A stretch of DNA of 64,000 nucleotides, from NCBI GenBank assembly GCA_017479385.1, contig JAFVCE010000002.1:1-64000 (forward strand), read 5' to 3'. Positions 47,047 through 54,381 of the stretch are shown here, piece after piece (position 1 is the first letter of the stretch; every line of letters begins with the position of its first letter). The DNA is from Bacteroidales bacterium (GTDB lineage: Bacteria > Bacteroidota > Bacteroidia > Bacteroidales > P3). The notes beneath the pieces are model-generated. The model did not search any database and was not told the origin of the DNA. It saw only the letters and a list, made by a program, of their open reading frames with translations. The translations under genes were made by a program, and so were the position numbers.

Positions 47047-47228
47047 CCACCAGGCAACCACCCGGCAGCACCTCCCCCACACCACCCCACAGTCCACCAC
47101 AATAGGCAGGACAAGAATAGCCCTTTGCACCGCCCAAGCACCACAAAACCAGCGGCCTAAGCACCATTGTAACCCCACTAGACGCCGCTCAAACACCGAA
47201 ACGTAACCGCCTCAACATCAAGGCCTAT

Positions 47229-47270
47229 TCGACCTCAACACGACCCTAACCCCTCCTTAACCCCTCCGAA
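47229..47270 (-). repeat. 11-bp repeat array between the PAS-like and barrel genes
   Basis: Read on the minus strand the units are GGAGGGGTTAA, GGAGGGGTTAG, GGTCGTGTTGA, GGTCGAAT. The rest of the 47047-47453 gap holds a promoter at 47427 and no gene. Confidence 0.8.
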
Positions 47271-47426
47271 GTGCGACCTGAGAGCTGAAAACCAGCAAGT
47301 TACGAAATCCGCAACTCGCGAGCCACGACTCGGACTCGGCAAACTCAAAATCGAGGCCCAAAACATCGCTGATGCAAAAAAATACGCATCACAGAAGAAA
47401 AAAGTGAAAAAATCAGTTTTTTTTCG

Positions 47427-47434
47427 TATCTTTG
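47427..47434 (+). promoter_or_regulatory. -7 promoter box for the 47454 barrel gene
   Basis: TATCTTTG preceded by a T-run lies only 19 bp before the ATG, so the leader must be very short. Confidence 0.6.
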
Positions 47435-47453
47435 CCACTTTATTTCATCAACC

Positions 47454-49991
47454 ATGAAACGCATAACCATACTGATATTCACACTATTAGCCCTCGGGTT
47501 GCAAGCCCAACAGGGCACCATTCGTGGCCGCGTGGTCGACTCACACAGCGGCGAAAACATCGAATACGCCACCGTAGCCCTGCTCAACCCAGCCGACAGC
47601 ACGCTGCGCAGCGGCACCGTAACCGAACAAAACGGCACCTTCAGCCTCAAAGCGCCCTACGGGCGCTACCTGCTGCGCATAACCTTCATCGGCTACCAAC
47701 CCCACTACCACACCTCGCCAGTGGAACTCTCGGCCGAACGCCAAACCCTCAACATCGGCAAAATAAAAATCGCCCCCTCGGCCACCATGATGGAAGCCGT
47801 GGAGGTGGTAGCCGAACGCTCGATGGTAGAATACCAACTCGATAAACGCGTGGTCAACGTCGACAAAAACATCGTGGCTGGCGGCGGCACCGCCAGCGAC
47901 GTGCTGGAACAAGTGCCCAGCGTGGCGGTCGACAACGACGGCAACGTCACCCTTCGCGGCTCGACCAACGTCAAGGTGCTCGTCAACGGTCGCCCAAGCG
48001 AGCTGTTAGCCAGCGATTTGGCCACACTCCTCGAGCAAATTCCGGCCTCGACCGTCGAAAACATTGAAGTCATCACCAACCCCTCGGCCAAATACGACCC
48101 CGAAGGCATGAGCGGCATCATCAACATCAAACTCAAAGACCGCACCACCGGCGCCCTGGGGCTGAACGGCGTGGTCAACGCCAACGTTGGCGCCCCGCTC
48201 CCCTTCCTCATCCCCGACGACCTGCCCAGCTTCATACCCACCGCCATGGGCAACATAAGCCTCAACTACACCACCGAAAAATATAACCTCACCCTCAACG
48301 CCGACGGCGGGCTGCGCCAATGGTCGTCGCGCAGCGTGAACGACATTGCCCGCAAGGCAGGCGGAGCCGAAACCTCGCACGACTCGCTCCTCACCAGCAG
48401 CCGCAACCCCAACCGCATGGGCAGCATAAAGGTGGGGTTCGAATATTTTATAGACACCACCAGCTCCATCCTAATGAGCTACCAACTGCGAGGCGGCACC
48501 CGCTCGCGCCGCGCCACAGTACACAGCCACGACCTGTACAGCGCTGGCCTCTACGACTATACCCAGCGCGACAGCAACGACAACAGCCACACCAACCAGG
48601 TGCTCAACCTGCACTACGACAAGCGTTTTGCCCGACCCGAGCAAGCCCTTTCGGTCGACGTTGCCTACAGCTGGCGCCACGGCGGTGGCGACGGATGGCA
48701 GCAGCAACTCTACCCCAACACCACGGCCAACCTCGAACGCTACTACCTGCGCGAAACCGAGCGCGACGACCACGGCCAAGACCTCAACCTGCAACTTAAC
48801 TACACCCACCCCTTCAGCGCATCGCTCAAAATGGAAGCCGGCTACGAAGGGCGCCTGCGCTGGAGCGACCAACGCTACAACTACTGGTACACACGCTATA
48901 ACAGCGCCGACAGCCTGGTGCGCACCCCCGAAGAGTCGTCGAACATGAACTACATCTACAACCAGCAAACCCACGCCATCTACGCCACCCTGGCATGGAA
49001 AGCCACCGACCGCTTGGCGCTCCAAGCCGGACTGCGTGGCGAATACTGGGCAGTTTATGGCATCGACAACCTTCACCCCGACCAAGCCCCCGTGGCGAAA
49101 AACCGCCCCGACCCCTACCCCACCCTCCACATGAGCTACCAGATAAACAAGGCGCAGAGCCTGCAACTGAGCTATAGCCGCCGCGTGCACCGCCCACATA
49201 TGTGGGACCTCAACCCCTACCTCGACGTGCGTCAAGGCATGGAAATGAGCTTCGGCAACCCAGGCCTCGACCCAGAGTTCACCAACGCCTTTGAACTGAG
49301 CTATAACCTCGGGTTCGAAAAGACCAACATCTTCGCTTCGGCCTACTTCCGCCAAACCAACAACATGATGACCCACTACGGCTTTGTGTGGGACGCTGCC
49401 TCGGCCGCCCACTACGCGCCGTGGATAATATACAACCCCGAATATGACGGCTACTGGGCCTCGACCGGGCAGAACCTCAACCGCGGCCTCAACTACGGCC
49501 TCGAACTCATCGTCGACCAACAAATCACCCCGTGGTGGAAAATCAACGTCAGCCTCAACGCCTTCGAAAGCCTCATCGAAGGCACCTCGCTGCTCGACAA
49601 CCAGGGCGACTCCCTCTTCCGCGTCGACGCCAAGCTCAACTCGTATATGAACCTTCCCCACGACTGGACCATACAGCTGAGCGCACAATATCGCTCTCCT
49701 TTCCACGACCTGCAAACCGAGATGCACGCCAGCTATTGGGTCGACCTCGCGGTGAAGAAAGACATACTCAACCACCGTGGTACCATCAACCTGCGTGTGA
49801 GCGACGTGTTCTGCACTGGCGGCTGGGGCCACACCACCCACACCGAGCAACTTGACCGCGTGTTCCAAGCCCGCCGCATATCGCCCACCGTCACCGTAGG
49901 CTTCTCGTGGAAGATAAACAACGGCCTCCGCCCGCAGCGCCGCCAAGGCATGGATATGGACGACGAGTCGGAGGGCATGGAAGAAGGTTGA
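47454..49991 (+). CDS. TonB-dependent-receptor-like outer-membrane beta-barrel protein
   Basis: The 845-residue protein has a signal peptide (MKRITILIFTLLALGLQAQ), a carboxypeptidase-regulatory-like domain (GTIRGRVVDSHSGENIEYATVAL...ITFIGYQPHYH, about residues 20-100) and a plug domain (GTASDVLEQVPSVAVDNDGNVTLRGSTNVKVLVNGRPSELLASDLATLLEQIPASTVENIEVITNPSAKYDPEGMSGIINI, about 145-225). The rest is a barrel. It belongs to the group of outer-membrane barrel proteins related to TonB-dependent receptors. Substrate is unknown; no lipoprotein or GLPGLI partner is adjacent. It ends in an acidic tail (MDMDDESEGMEEG) rather than the usual terminal Phe, which is unusual for a barrel. A C/G hairpin follows. 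Confidence 0.85.
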   Translation: MKRITILIFTLLALGLQAQQGTIRGRVVDSHSGENIEYATVALLNPADSTLRSGTVTEQNGTFSLKAPYGRYLLRITFIGYQPHYHTSPVELSAERQTLNIGKIKIAPSATMMEAVEVVAERSMVEYQLDKRVVNVDKNIVAGGGTASDVLEQVPSVAVDNDGNVTLRGSTNVKVLVNGRPSELLASDLATLLEQIPASTVENIEVITNPSAKYDPEGMSGIINIKLKDRTTGALGLNGVVNANVGAPLPFLIPDDLPSFIPTAMGNISLNYTTEKYNLTLNADGGLRQWSSRSVNDIARKAGGAETSHDSLLTSSRNPNRMGSIKVGFEYFIDTTSSILMSYQLRGGTRSRRATVHSHDLYSAGLYDYTQRDSNDNSHTNQVLNLHYDKRFARPEQALSVDVAYSWRHGGGDGWQQQLYPNTTANLERYYLRETERDDHGQDLNLQLNYTHPFSASLKMEAGYEGRLRWSDQRYNYWYTRYNSADSLVRTPEESSNMNYIYNQQTHAIYATLAWKATDRLALQAGLRGEYWAVYGIDNLHPDQAPVAKNRPDPYPTLHMSYQINKAQSLQLSYSRRVHRPHMWDLNPYLDVRQGMEMSFGNPGLDPEFTNAFELSYNLGFEKTNIFASAYFRQTNNMMTHYGFVWDAASAAHYAPWIIYNPEYDGYWASTGQNLNRGLNYGLELIVDQQITPWWKINVSLNAFESLIEGTSLLDNQGDSLFRVDAKLNSYMNLPHDWTIQLSAQYRSPFHDLQTEMHASYWVDLAVKKDILNHRGTINLRVSDVFCTGGWGHTTHTEQLDRVFQARRISPTVTVGFSWKINNGLRPQRRQGMDMDDESEGMEEG

Positions 49992-49994
49992 TTT

Positions 49995-50030
49995 CCCCCC
50001 TTTCCCCCCCTAACAGGGGGGGGGGAGGGG
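49995..50030 (+). terminator. C-run/G-run hairpin after the barrel gene
   Basis: A run of C (about 50004-50011) faces a run of ten G (about 50017-50026) across CTAACA. It can form a very stable hairpin followed by TAACAATAGTCTTTTTG. The runs are also prone to slippage. Confidence 0.65.
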
Positions 50031-50152
50031 TAACAATAGTCTTTTTGCATTAAGCCAATAAAACCACCTCTGCTCTAAAAAAGGCGAGAAACCACGCTGC
50101 GGCAAAAATTCAGCAAAAAAGCAACTCGCACAGACAATAAATTATAGAAAAT

Positions 50153-50176
50153 GACGTTATATGTTTGTAAAACGTC
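50153..50176 (+). promoter_or_regulatory. Promoter region of the Fic gene
   Basis: In an AT-rich stretch TATGTTTG (50160-50167) matches the -7 consensus and lies inside an inverted repeat GACGTT/AACGTC (50153-50158 and 50171-50176) that could be an operator. Nothing else is seen in the 49992-50295 gap apart from the terminator. Confidence 0.5.
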
Positions 50177-50295
50177 TATATAATTTATAATGTTCATTTA
50201 TATATAACAGCCACGCACAGCCCCCAGAGACACACCCGCCACGCAGCCACTCATCGCCTCACCAACGAACAAACCCATTAGCCAACCCTCTCGCC

Positions 50296-51252
50296 ATGTA
50301 TACCCCACCATTCACAGTAACCGAAGAAATAATGTCGTTTGTTGCCGACATAGCCGAAATGGTCGGACACCTCTCGGCCACAACCGACCAACTGCCAACT
50401 CCTCGCCTGCGAAAAGAGAACCGCATTAAAACCATACAATCTTCGCTGGCCATAGAGAACAATTCGCTGTCGATAGACCAAGTTACAGCCATCTTGGAAG
50501 GCAAACGGGTTCTTGGTGCCCCCAACGAAATTCAGGAGGTAAAAAACGCAATCGAAGCCTACGAACTACTGTTAGAACTGAACCCATACAAAGAAAAAGA
50601 CTTACTGAAAGCGCACCGCTTGATGATGACCGACCTCGTGAACGAAAACGGTCGCTACCGCAATGGCGGCGTTGGAGTGTTCGACGGGGAGAAGTGCGTA
50701 CACATGGCGCCTCCACCCATGCGTGTGCCAATGCTGATGGCCGACCTGCTCGGGTGGGTAAAACAAACCAAAACTCACCCTCTTATCAGCAGTTGTGTGT
50801 TCCACTACGAGTTCGAATTCATACATCCATTTGCCGACGGCAACGGGCGCATGGGGCGTATGTGGCAAACCCTCCTCCTAATGCAGTGGAAACCCATATT
50901 TGCTTGGATACCAGTCGAAACCATAGTCAAAGAGCACCAACATGAATACTATGCTGCCATAGCACGCAGCGACAGCGAAGCCTCGAGCACCGCCTTCATC
51001 ACATTCATGCTCCAATGCCTTAAGCAGGCGCTGGCAGAAATGGCAGAAAGTAACCAAAAAAGTAACCAAAAAAGTAACCAAAAAATCCTCTCTGCTATGA
51101 AGAAAAATCCAACCGTCACTATCCGCGAACTACAAGAAGAAACTGGACTTTCGGAGAGTGGTGTGAAGAAAATCATACGCCAACTCAAAGCCGAAGGCCA
51201 AATACAGCGCATAGGCGGCACCAAAGGTGGCCGCTGGGAATGCACAGAATAA
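50296..51252 (+). CDS. Fic family protein with C-terminal winged helix
   Basis: Fic enzymes usually transfer AMP (or a similar group) to a hydroxyl on a target protein. The active-site motif HPFADGNGRMGR is intact at residues 177-188. The self-inhibiting helix motif [S/T]xxxE[G/N] is present before it as SLAIEN (Ser50, Glu54), a class II arrangement that should keep the enzyme off until released. The C-terminus (about residues 260-318) is a winged helix (TIRELQEETGLSESGVKKIIRQLKAEGQIQRIG), suggesting DNA binding or self-regulation. Between them is a threefold SNQK repeat encoded by 12-bp units. It lies in front of a small nuclease-fold protein and the second sigma cassette. Confidence 0.92.
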   Translation: MYTPPFTVTEEIMSFVADIAEMVGHLSATTDQLPTPRLRKENRIKTIQSSLAIENNSLSIDQVTAILEGKRVLGAPNEIQEVKNAIEAYELLLELNPYKEKDLLKAHRLMMTDLVNENGRYRNGGVGVFDGEKCVHMAPPPMRVPMLMADLLGWVKQTKTHPLISSCVFHYEFEFIHPFADGNGRMGRMWQTLLLMQWKPIFAWIPVETIVKEHQHEYYAAIARSDSEASSTAFITFMLQCLKQALAEMAESNQKSNQKSNQKILSAMKKNPTVTIRELQEETGLSESGVKKIIRQLKAEGQIQRIGGTKGGRWECTE

Positions 51253-51306
51253 TAAAAAATACAACCCTCGACAGCCAATCACCGATTATCAATCATCCAC
51301 AAAGCC

Positions 51307-51750
51307 ATGCCCCAGATTCCAGACCCAGTGCGCCGACGCCGTGTGGCGCTCACCCCCGAGGAGGAGGTTCGCCAAGCCGTCATCGCCACCCTCCACAGCC
51401 GCTACGGCTACCCGCTGGAGCTGATGCAGGTCGAGGGGCAAATAGCCCTCAACGGCATGGCGCGGCGGTGCGACATAGTGGTCTATGCCCCAGGGCTGAG
51501 GCCGGCCATGATTGTGGAATGCAAACGCCCGCAAGTGACGCTCACACAGAGAGTTGCCGACCAAGCCTGCCGCTACAACCTCGCCCTCGGAGTGCCCTAC
51601 CTGCTACTCACCAACGGCCGCCAAACCCTCTGCCTCGCCACCGACCCCGTAGCAGCCACCCTCACCCCACTGGCCGCGCTCCCTTCGTGGGACGAACTGG
51701 TGGCACAAATGTTAAAAAATGAGCCGCCACGGCCCACCTCGCCGTCATAA
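51307..51750 (+). CDS. Small protein with HsdR N-terminal nuclease-like domain
   Basis: The 147-residue protein matches the type I restriction enzyme R N-terminal domain (HSDR_N_2 type) seen as a stand-alone protein in Bacteroidota. It has LTPEEEVRQAVIATLHSRYGYPLELMQVEGQI followed by the PD-(D/E)xK-like core RRCDIVVYAPGLRPAMIVECKRP, with Asp and the ExK pair in place. No helicase or specificity subunit is nearby, so it is not part of a complete restriction system. It lies 54 bp after the Fic gene and 8 bp before the sigma gene. Its role is unknown. Confidence 0.82.
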   Translation: MPQIPDPVRRRRVALTPEEEVRQAVIATLHSRYGYPLELMQVEGQIALNGMARRCDIVVYAPGLRPAMIVECKRPQVTLTQRVADQACRYNLALGVPYLLLTNGRQTLCLATDPVAATLTPLAALPSWDELVAQMLKNEPPRPTSPS

Positions 51751-51758
51751 ACACACCT

Positions 51759-52217
51759 ATGAGCGAGCAACAACGCCTCAAACCAATAACCGACAACTAC
51801 TTGGAACTCTACAGCCGAGCCATGGCCATAGTGCGCGACCACGACGACGCCTGCGACGCCCTCCAAGAAGCCATAGCCTCCACACTCACACGCCTCGGCC
51901 ACGTGCGCGACCCCTACCTCTACTGCCTCCGCTCGCTCCGCAACAACTGCATCAACACCCTGCGGCGACGCAAAAGGAACGCCCCTCTGGCCGAAATCCA
52001 GTCGCTCGCCGCCGACCTGCCCAACGAACAAGCCCGCGAGGCTTGGGCCGCCAAAGAACAACTGCCCGAAACCCAACGCGCGCTGATGATTCTGCACGAC
52101 ATAGACGGATACACACTGCCCGAACTCGCCGCCCTCACCGGCACCTCCATCTCCACCGTCAAACGCACCATAGCACAAGCCCACCAAACTCTCAAACAAA
52201 AACTCGAACAACCATGA
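51759..52217 (+). CDS. ECF-type RNA polymerase sigma factor (cassette 2)
   Basis: The 152-residue protein has sigma region 2 (YLELYSRAMAIVRDHDDACDALQEAIASTLTRLGHV) and region 4 (LPETQRALMILHDIDGYTLPELAALTGTSISTVKRTIAQAHQTLKQKL). It should guide RNA polymerase to a small gene set. Its stop overlaps the next start by 4 bp (ATGA). The order sigma, membrane protein, secreted protein repeats that of cassette 1 at 33547-35067. Confidence 0.9.
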   Translation: MSEQQRLKPITDNYLELYSRAMAIVRDHDDACDALQEAIASTLTRLGHVRDPYLYCLRSLRNNCINTLRRRKRNAPLAEIQSLAADLPNEQAREAWAAKEQLPETQRALMILHDIDGYTLPELAALTGTSISTVKRTIAQAHQTLKQKLEQP

Positions 52218-52798
52218 ACCGCGACAACCTACTCGAACACTACCGCAGCGGCCAGCTCGACGCCGACCAAGCCGAGCAACTGGCCCAAGCTGCCGGGCGC
52301 GACCAAGTGCTGGCCCGCGCTCGCCAAGTCGCCCACCGCCGCCAAACACGCCTCGGCCTCGGCGCCGGCCTTGCCGTAACCGCCATCGTGGCAGCCACGC
52401 TCCTCATACACCCCGCAGCCCAGGGCCCCACCCAACTCGCCCCATCGGCCGTAGGCCCACAGACAGCCATCAACCTCGGCCCCTCGCAACCCACCCAGCA
52501 GTCGGGTCAAGGTCGGGTTGAGGTGCTGTCAACATCGGGTCAAGGTCGGGTTGAGGTGCTATCAACATCGGGTCAAGGTCGGGTTAAGGTGCTATCAACA
52601 TCGGGTCAAGGTCGGGTCAAGGTGCTGTCAACATCGACTGCCGAAGCCCCCCAAGCCCAACCCAGCCTCGCCCCAACACCAGGCCAACCCCAACCCATAC
52701 CGCTCCACAATCCCGGTGTGGAGACCCGCGTAGTATGCAACACCCAATGCAATGCCGACTCTGTAATCAACGAAATATGGAACTTCCTCGACACCTAA
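52214..52798 (+). CDS. Candidate membrane anti-sigma factor with embedded 11-residue repeats (cassette 2)
   Basis: The 194-residue protein has a cytoplasmic N-terminus (MNRDNLLEHYRSGQLDADQAEQLAQAAGRD), one membrane segment (LGLGAGLAVTAIVAATLLIHPA, about residues 47-68), and a linker with four 11-residue repeats (SGQGRVEVLST and SGQGRVKVLST) encoded by the 33-bp form of the dispersed repeat. It ends in VETRVVCNTQCNADSVINEIWNFLDT. The C-terminal Cys-x3-Cys segment parallels the protein at 34016. I infer an anti-sigma role from position and topology. The end overlaps the next gene by 22 bp. Confidence 0.7.
   Translation: MNRDNLLEHYRSGQLDADQAEQLAQAAGRDQVLARARQVAHRRQTRLGLGAGLAVTAIVAATLLIHPAAQGPTQLAPSAVGPQTAINLGPSQPTQQSGQGRVEVLSTSGQGRVEVLSTSGQGRVKVLSTSGQGRVKVLSTSTAEAPQAQPSLAPTPGQPQPIPLHNPGVETRVVCNTQCNADSVINEIWNFLDT
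52502..52640 (+). repeat. Four 33-bp (3 x 11 bp) tandem repeats inside a coding sequence
   Basis: Units at 52502-52534, 52535-52567, 52568-52600 and 52601-52633 each consist of TCGGGTCAAGG, TCGGGTTGAGG and TGCTGTCAACA with small changes. They match the intergenic arrays at 38726 and 41176 and stay in frame. Confidence 0.95.
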
Positions 52799-53259
52799 CC
52801 CTCCTCATCGCACTCACAGTCAGCCTACTGCCCATCGGCGCCAAGGCCCAAGAGGGGCTCTATAGCCTCTTTGCCAACCAGCCCGAAGTGCGCGTGGCGC
52901 AGGTCGACAACTTCCAACTCGACTCTAACACCGCCGTTGGCGTGCTCCTGCTCGAAGCCACCTCCGACCACGGCTGGCGCCAACTGCGACGACAACTGGC
53001 CATTGGCGACCTCGCTCCCGAACAACAACGCGACCTCATGGCTGGCACCGACATCGTACTCTTTGCCCAACGCAACCGTCTCGACCCCAGCCAACCGCCA
53101 CCCCTCGACGGCGAGAACCTCGACCCGTCGGGAAGCTGCTACCTCGGCATATCCTACCTCAGCCGAACCATCCTCATCTTCACCCCCTCCACGCCCGAAC
53201 AAACCGAGGCCGTGGTCGCCACCCTCATGCGCAAAATGCTCCGTTCGCCCCGACCCTGA
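52777..53259 (+). CDS. Secreted protein of the second sigma cassette (DUF4252-like)
   Basis: The 160-residue protein has a signal peptide (MELPRHLTLLIALTVSLLPIGAKAQ) and no lipobox. Its body, VRVAQVDNFQLDSNTAVGVLLLEATSDHGWRQLRRQLAI followed by SGSCYLGISYLSRTILIFTPSTPEQTEAVVATLMRKML, parallels the lipoprotein at 34366 (DNIFNVIMLQALSDDDWQWL). I call it DUF4252-like tentatively. The ATG at 52777 overlaps the preceding gene. The last codons (RSPRP) lie in a decayed 11-bp repeat. Confidence 0.65.
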   Translation: MELPRHLTLLIALTVSLLPIGAKAQEGLYSLFANQPEVRVAQVDNFQLDSNTAVGVLLLEATSDHGWRQLRRQLAIGDLAPEQQRDLMAGTDIVLFAQRNRLDPSQPPPLDGENLDPSGSCYLGISYLSRTILIFTPSTPEQTEAVVATLMRKMLRSPRP

Positions 53260-53270
53260 CCCCTCCCCAA
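53246..53270 (-). repeat. Decayed 11-bp repeat at the end of the 52777 gene
   Basis: Read on the minus strand it gives GGAGGGGTCAG, GGTCGGGGCGA, close to the GGAGGGGTTAG, GGTCGTATTGA units elsewhere. As at 35041 it spans the stop codon of the cassette's third gene. Confidence 0.45.
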
Positions 53271-53324
53271 CAGGGCAAAAACAGCAAAGCAAAAAAAACT
53301 TTTCGCCAATTCAGAAAAAAAACG

Positions 53325-53332
53325 TAACTTTG
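53325..53332 (+). promoter_or_regulatory. -7 promoter box for the holB operon
   Basis: TAACTTTG preceded by an A-run, with TTTC near the -33 position at 53301, lies 21 bp before the holB ATG. Confidence 0.65.
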
Positions 53333-53352
53333 CTGATTAAACACAACGCGAA

Positions 53353-54381
53353 ATGCAGTTCAAAGCAATTGAAGGACAGACACTTGTGGCCAACCGGCTT
53401 ACCCTCTCGGTCGACGAAGGACGCGTGGCCCATGCCCAAATGCTCGTCGGCGCACCCCAAGCCACGGCCCTCGCCATAGCCTATGCCCAATACCTTTGCT
53501 GCACCAATCGCCGGCACTACGAAGGCGACGGCCAGCGAGCCGACTCGTGTGGCGAATGCCCCTCGTGTCGCAAATTTGCCAGCCTCTCGCACCCCGACCT
53601 CGGCTTCGTATTCCCCGCCACAAAAGAGGGCCACGACGACGTCTCGCCCTCGCAAGAGCACCAAGCCGACTTTGTCAAATTCCTCGAAGAGAGCCACCAA
53701 TGCGGCACCTACGACGACTGGCTTGCCGCCCTCAACATAGAGAAAAAACAGGCCAAAATCTACGTGGCCGACGCCAACTTCATCGTAGACCGGCTCTCGC
53801 TCAAATCCTACGAGGGTGGCTACAAAATGATGCTCATCTGGCTGCCCGAAAAAATGATGAACGACGCAGCCAACAAGCTCCTCAAAACCCTCGAAGAGCC
53901 TATCGGACAGACACTTATAATGCTCGTCTCGGCCGACTCGAGCAACCTCCTGCCCACCGTCATCTCGCGCGTGCAGACCATCAACATCGGCACTGGCGCC
54001 GAGGCCGAGCCCTCAGACGAGACCAAGGCCCTCTTCGTTAGCTGGATGCGCCTGCTCTTCAAACTCAATATGCGAGCCCTCTCCGACACAGTCGACACCA
54101 TGGCCGCCATGAGCCGCGACCAGCTCAAGAGGTTCCTCGTCTATGTGCTCGACCAATTCCAGCGCAGCCTCATGACTCACCTTGCCGGCGACAACCAGCC
54201 CCTCGGCACTGGCGACGCCAAATTCGACCAATCGTTCCCCACCATGGTCACCACCAACAACGCCGAGGCCATACTCAACGCAATCAACAACACAATATAT
54301 GCCATCGAGCAAAACGCACACGCCAAAATAGCGCTCATGGCCCTTTCGTTCACACTTAGCAAACACATCAAGAACCGCTGA
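53353..54381 (+). CDS. holB: DNA polymerase III delta-prime subunit
   Basis: The clamp-loader subunit delta-prime of the replicative polymerase. The 342-residue protein starts with the AAA+-like fold (IEGQTLVANRLTLSVDEGRVAHAQMLVG), in which the ATP site is degenerate, as in the family. It has a zinc module (CC...SCGECPSCRKFASLSHPDLGFV) and the DANFIVDRLSLKSYEGGYKMMLIWLPEKMMNDAANKLLKTLEEP sensor region followed by SADSSNLLPTVISRVQ. It shares one base with the ricT start (TGATG). holB-ricT-gldH is a typical Bacteroidota order. Confidence 0.93.
   Translation: MQFKAIEGQTLVANRLTLSVDEGRVAHAQMLVGAPQATALAIAYAQYLCCTNRRHYEGDGQRADSCGECPSCRKFASLSHPDLGFVFPATKEGHDDVSPSQEHQADFVKFLEESHQCGTYDDWLAALNIEKKQAKIYVADANFIVDRLSLKSYEGGYKMMLIWLPEKMMNDAANKLLKTLEEPIGQTLIMLVSADSSNLLPTVISRVQTINIGTGAEAEPSDETKALFVSWMRLLFKLNMRALSDTVDTMAAMSRDQLKRFLVYVLDQFQRSLMTHLAGDNQPLGTGDAKFDQSFPTMVTTNNAEAILNAINNTIYAIEQNAHAKIALMALSFTLSKHIKNR

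Noticed and set aside
48471-49946. Long antisense open frame opposite the barrel gene at 47454
   Set aside because: The sense frame shows clear domains and a signal peptide; the antisense translation resembles no protein.
50004-50026. C-run and G-run as a sign of phase variation of the barrel gene
   Set aside because: The runs lie after the stop codon, so slippage there would not change the protein.
52502-52633. Four 33-bp repeats as a CRISPR array
   Set aside because: The units are directly adjacent without unique spacers, are translated in frame, and no cas genes are present.
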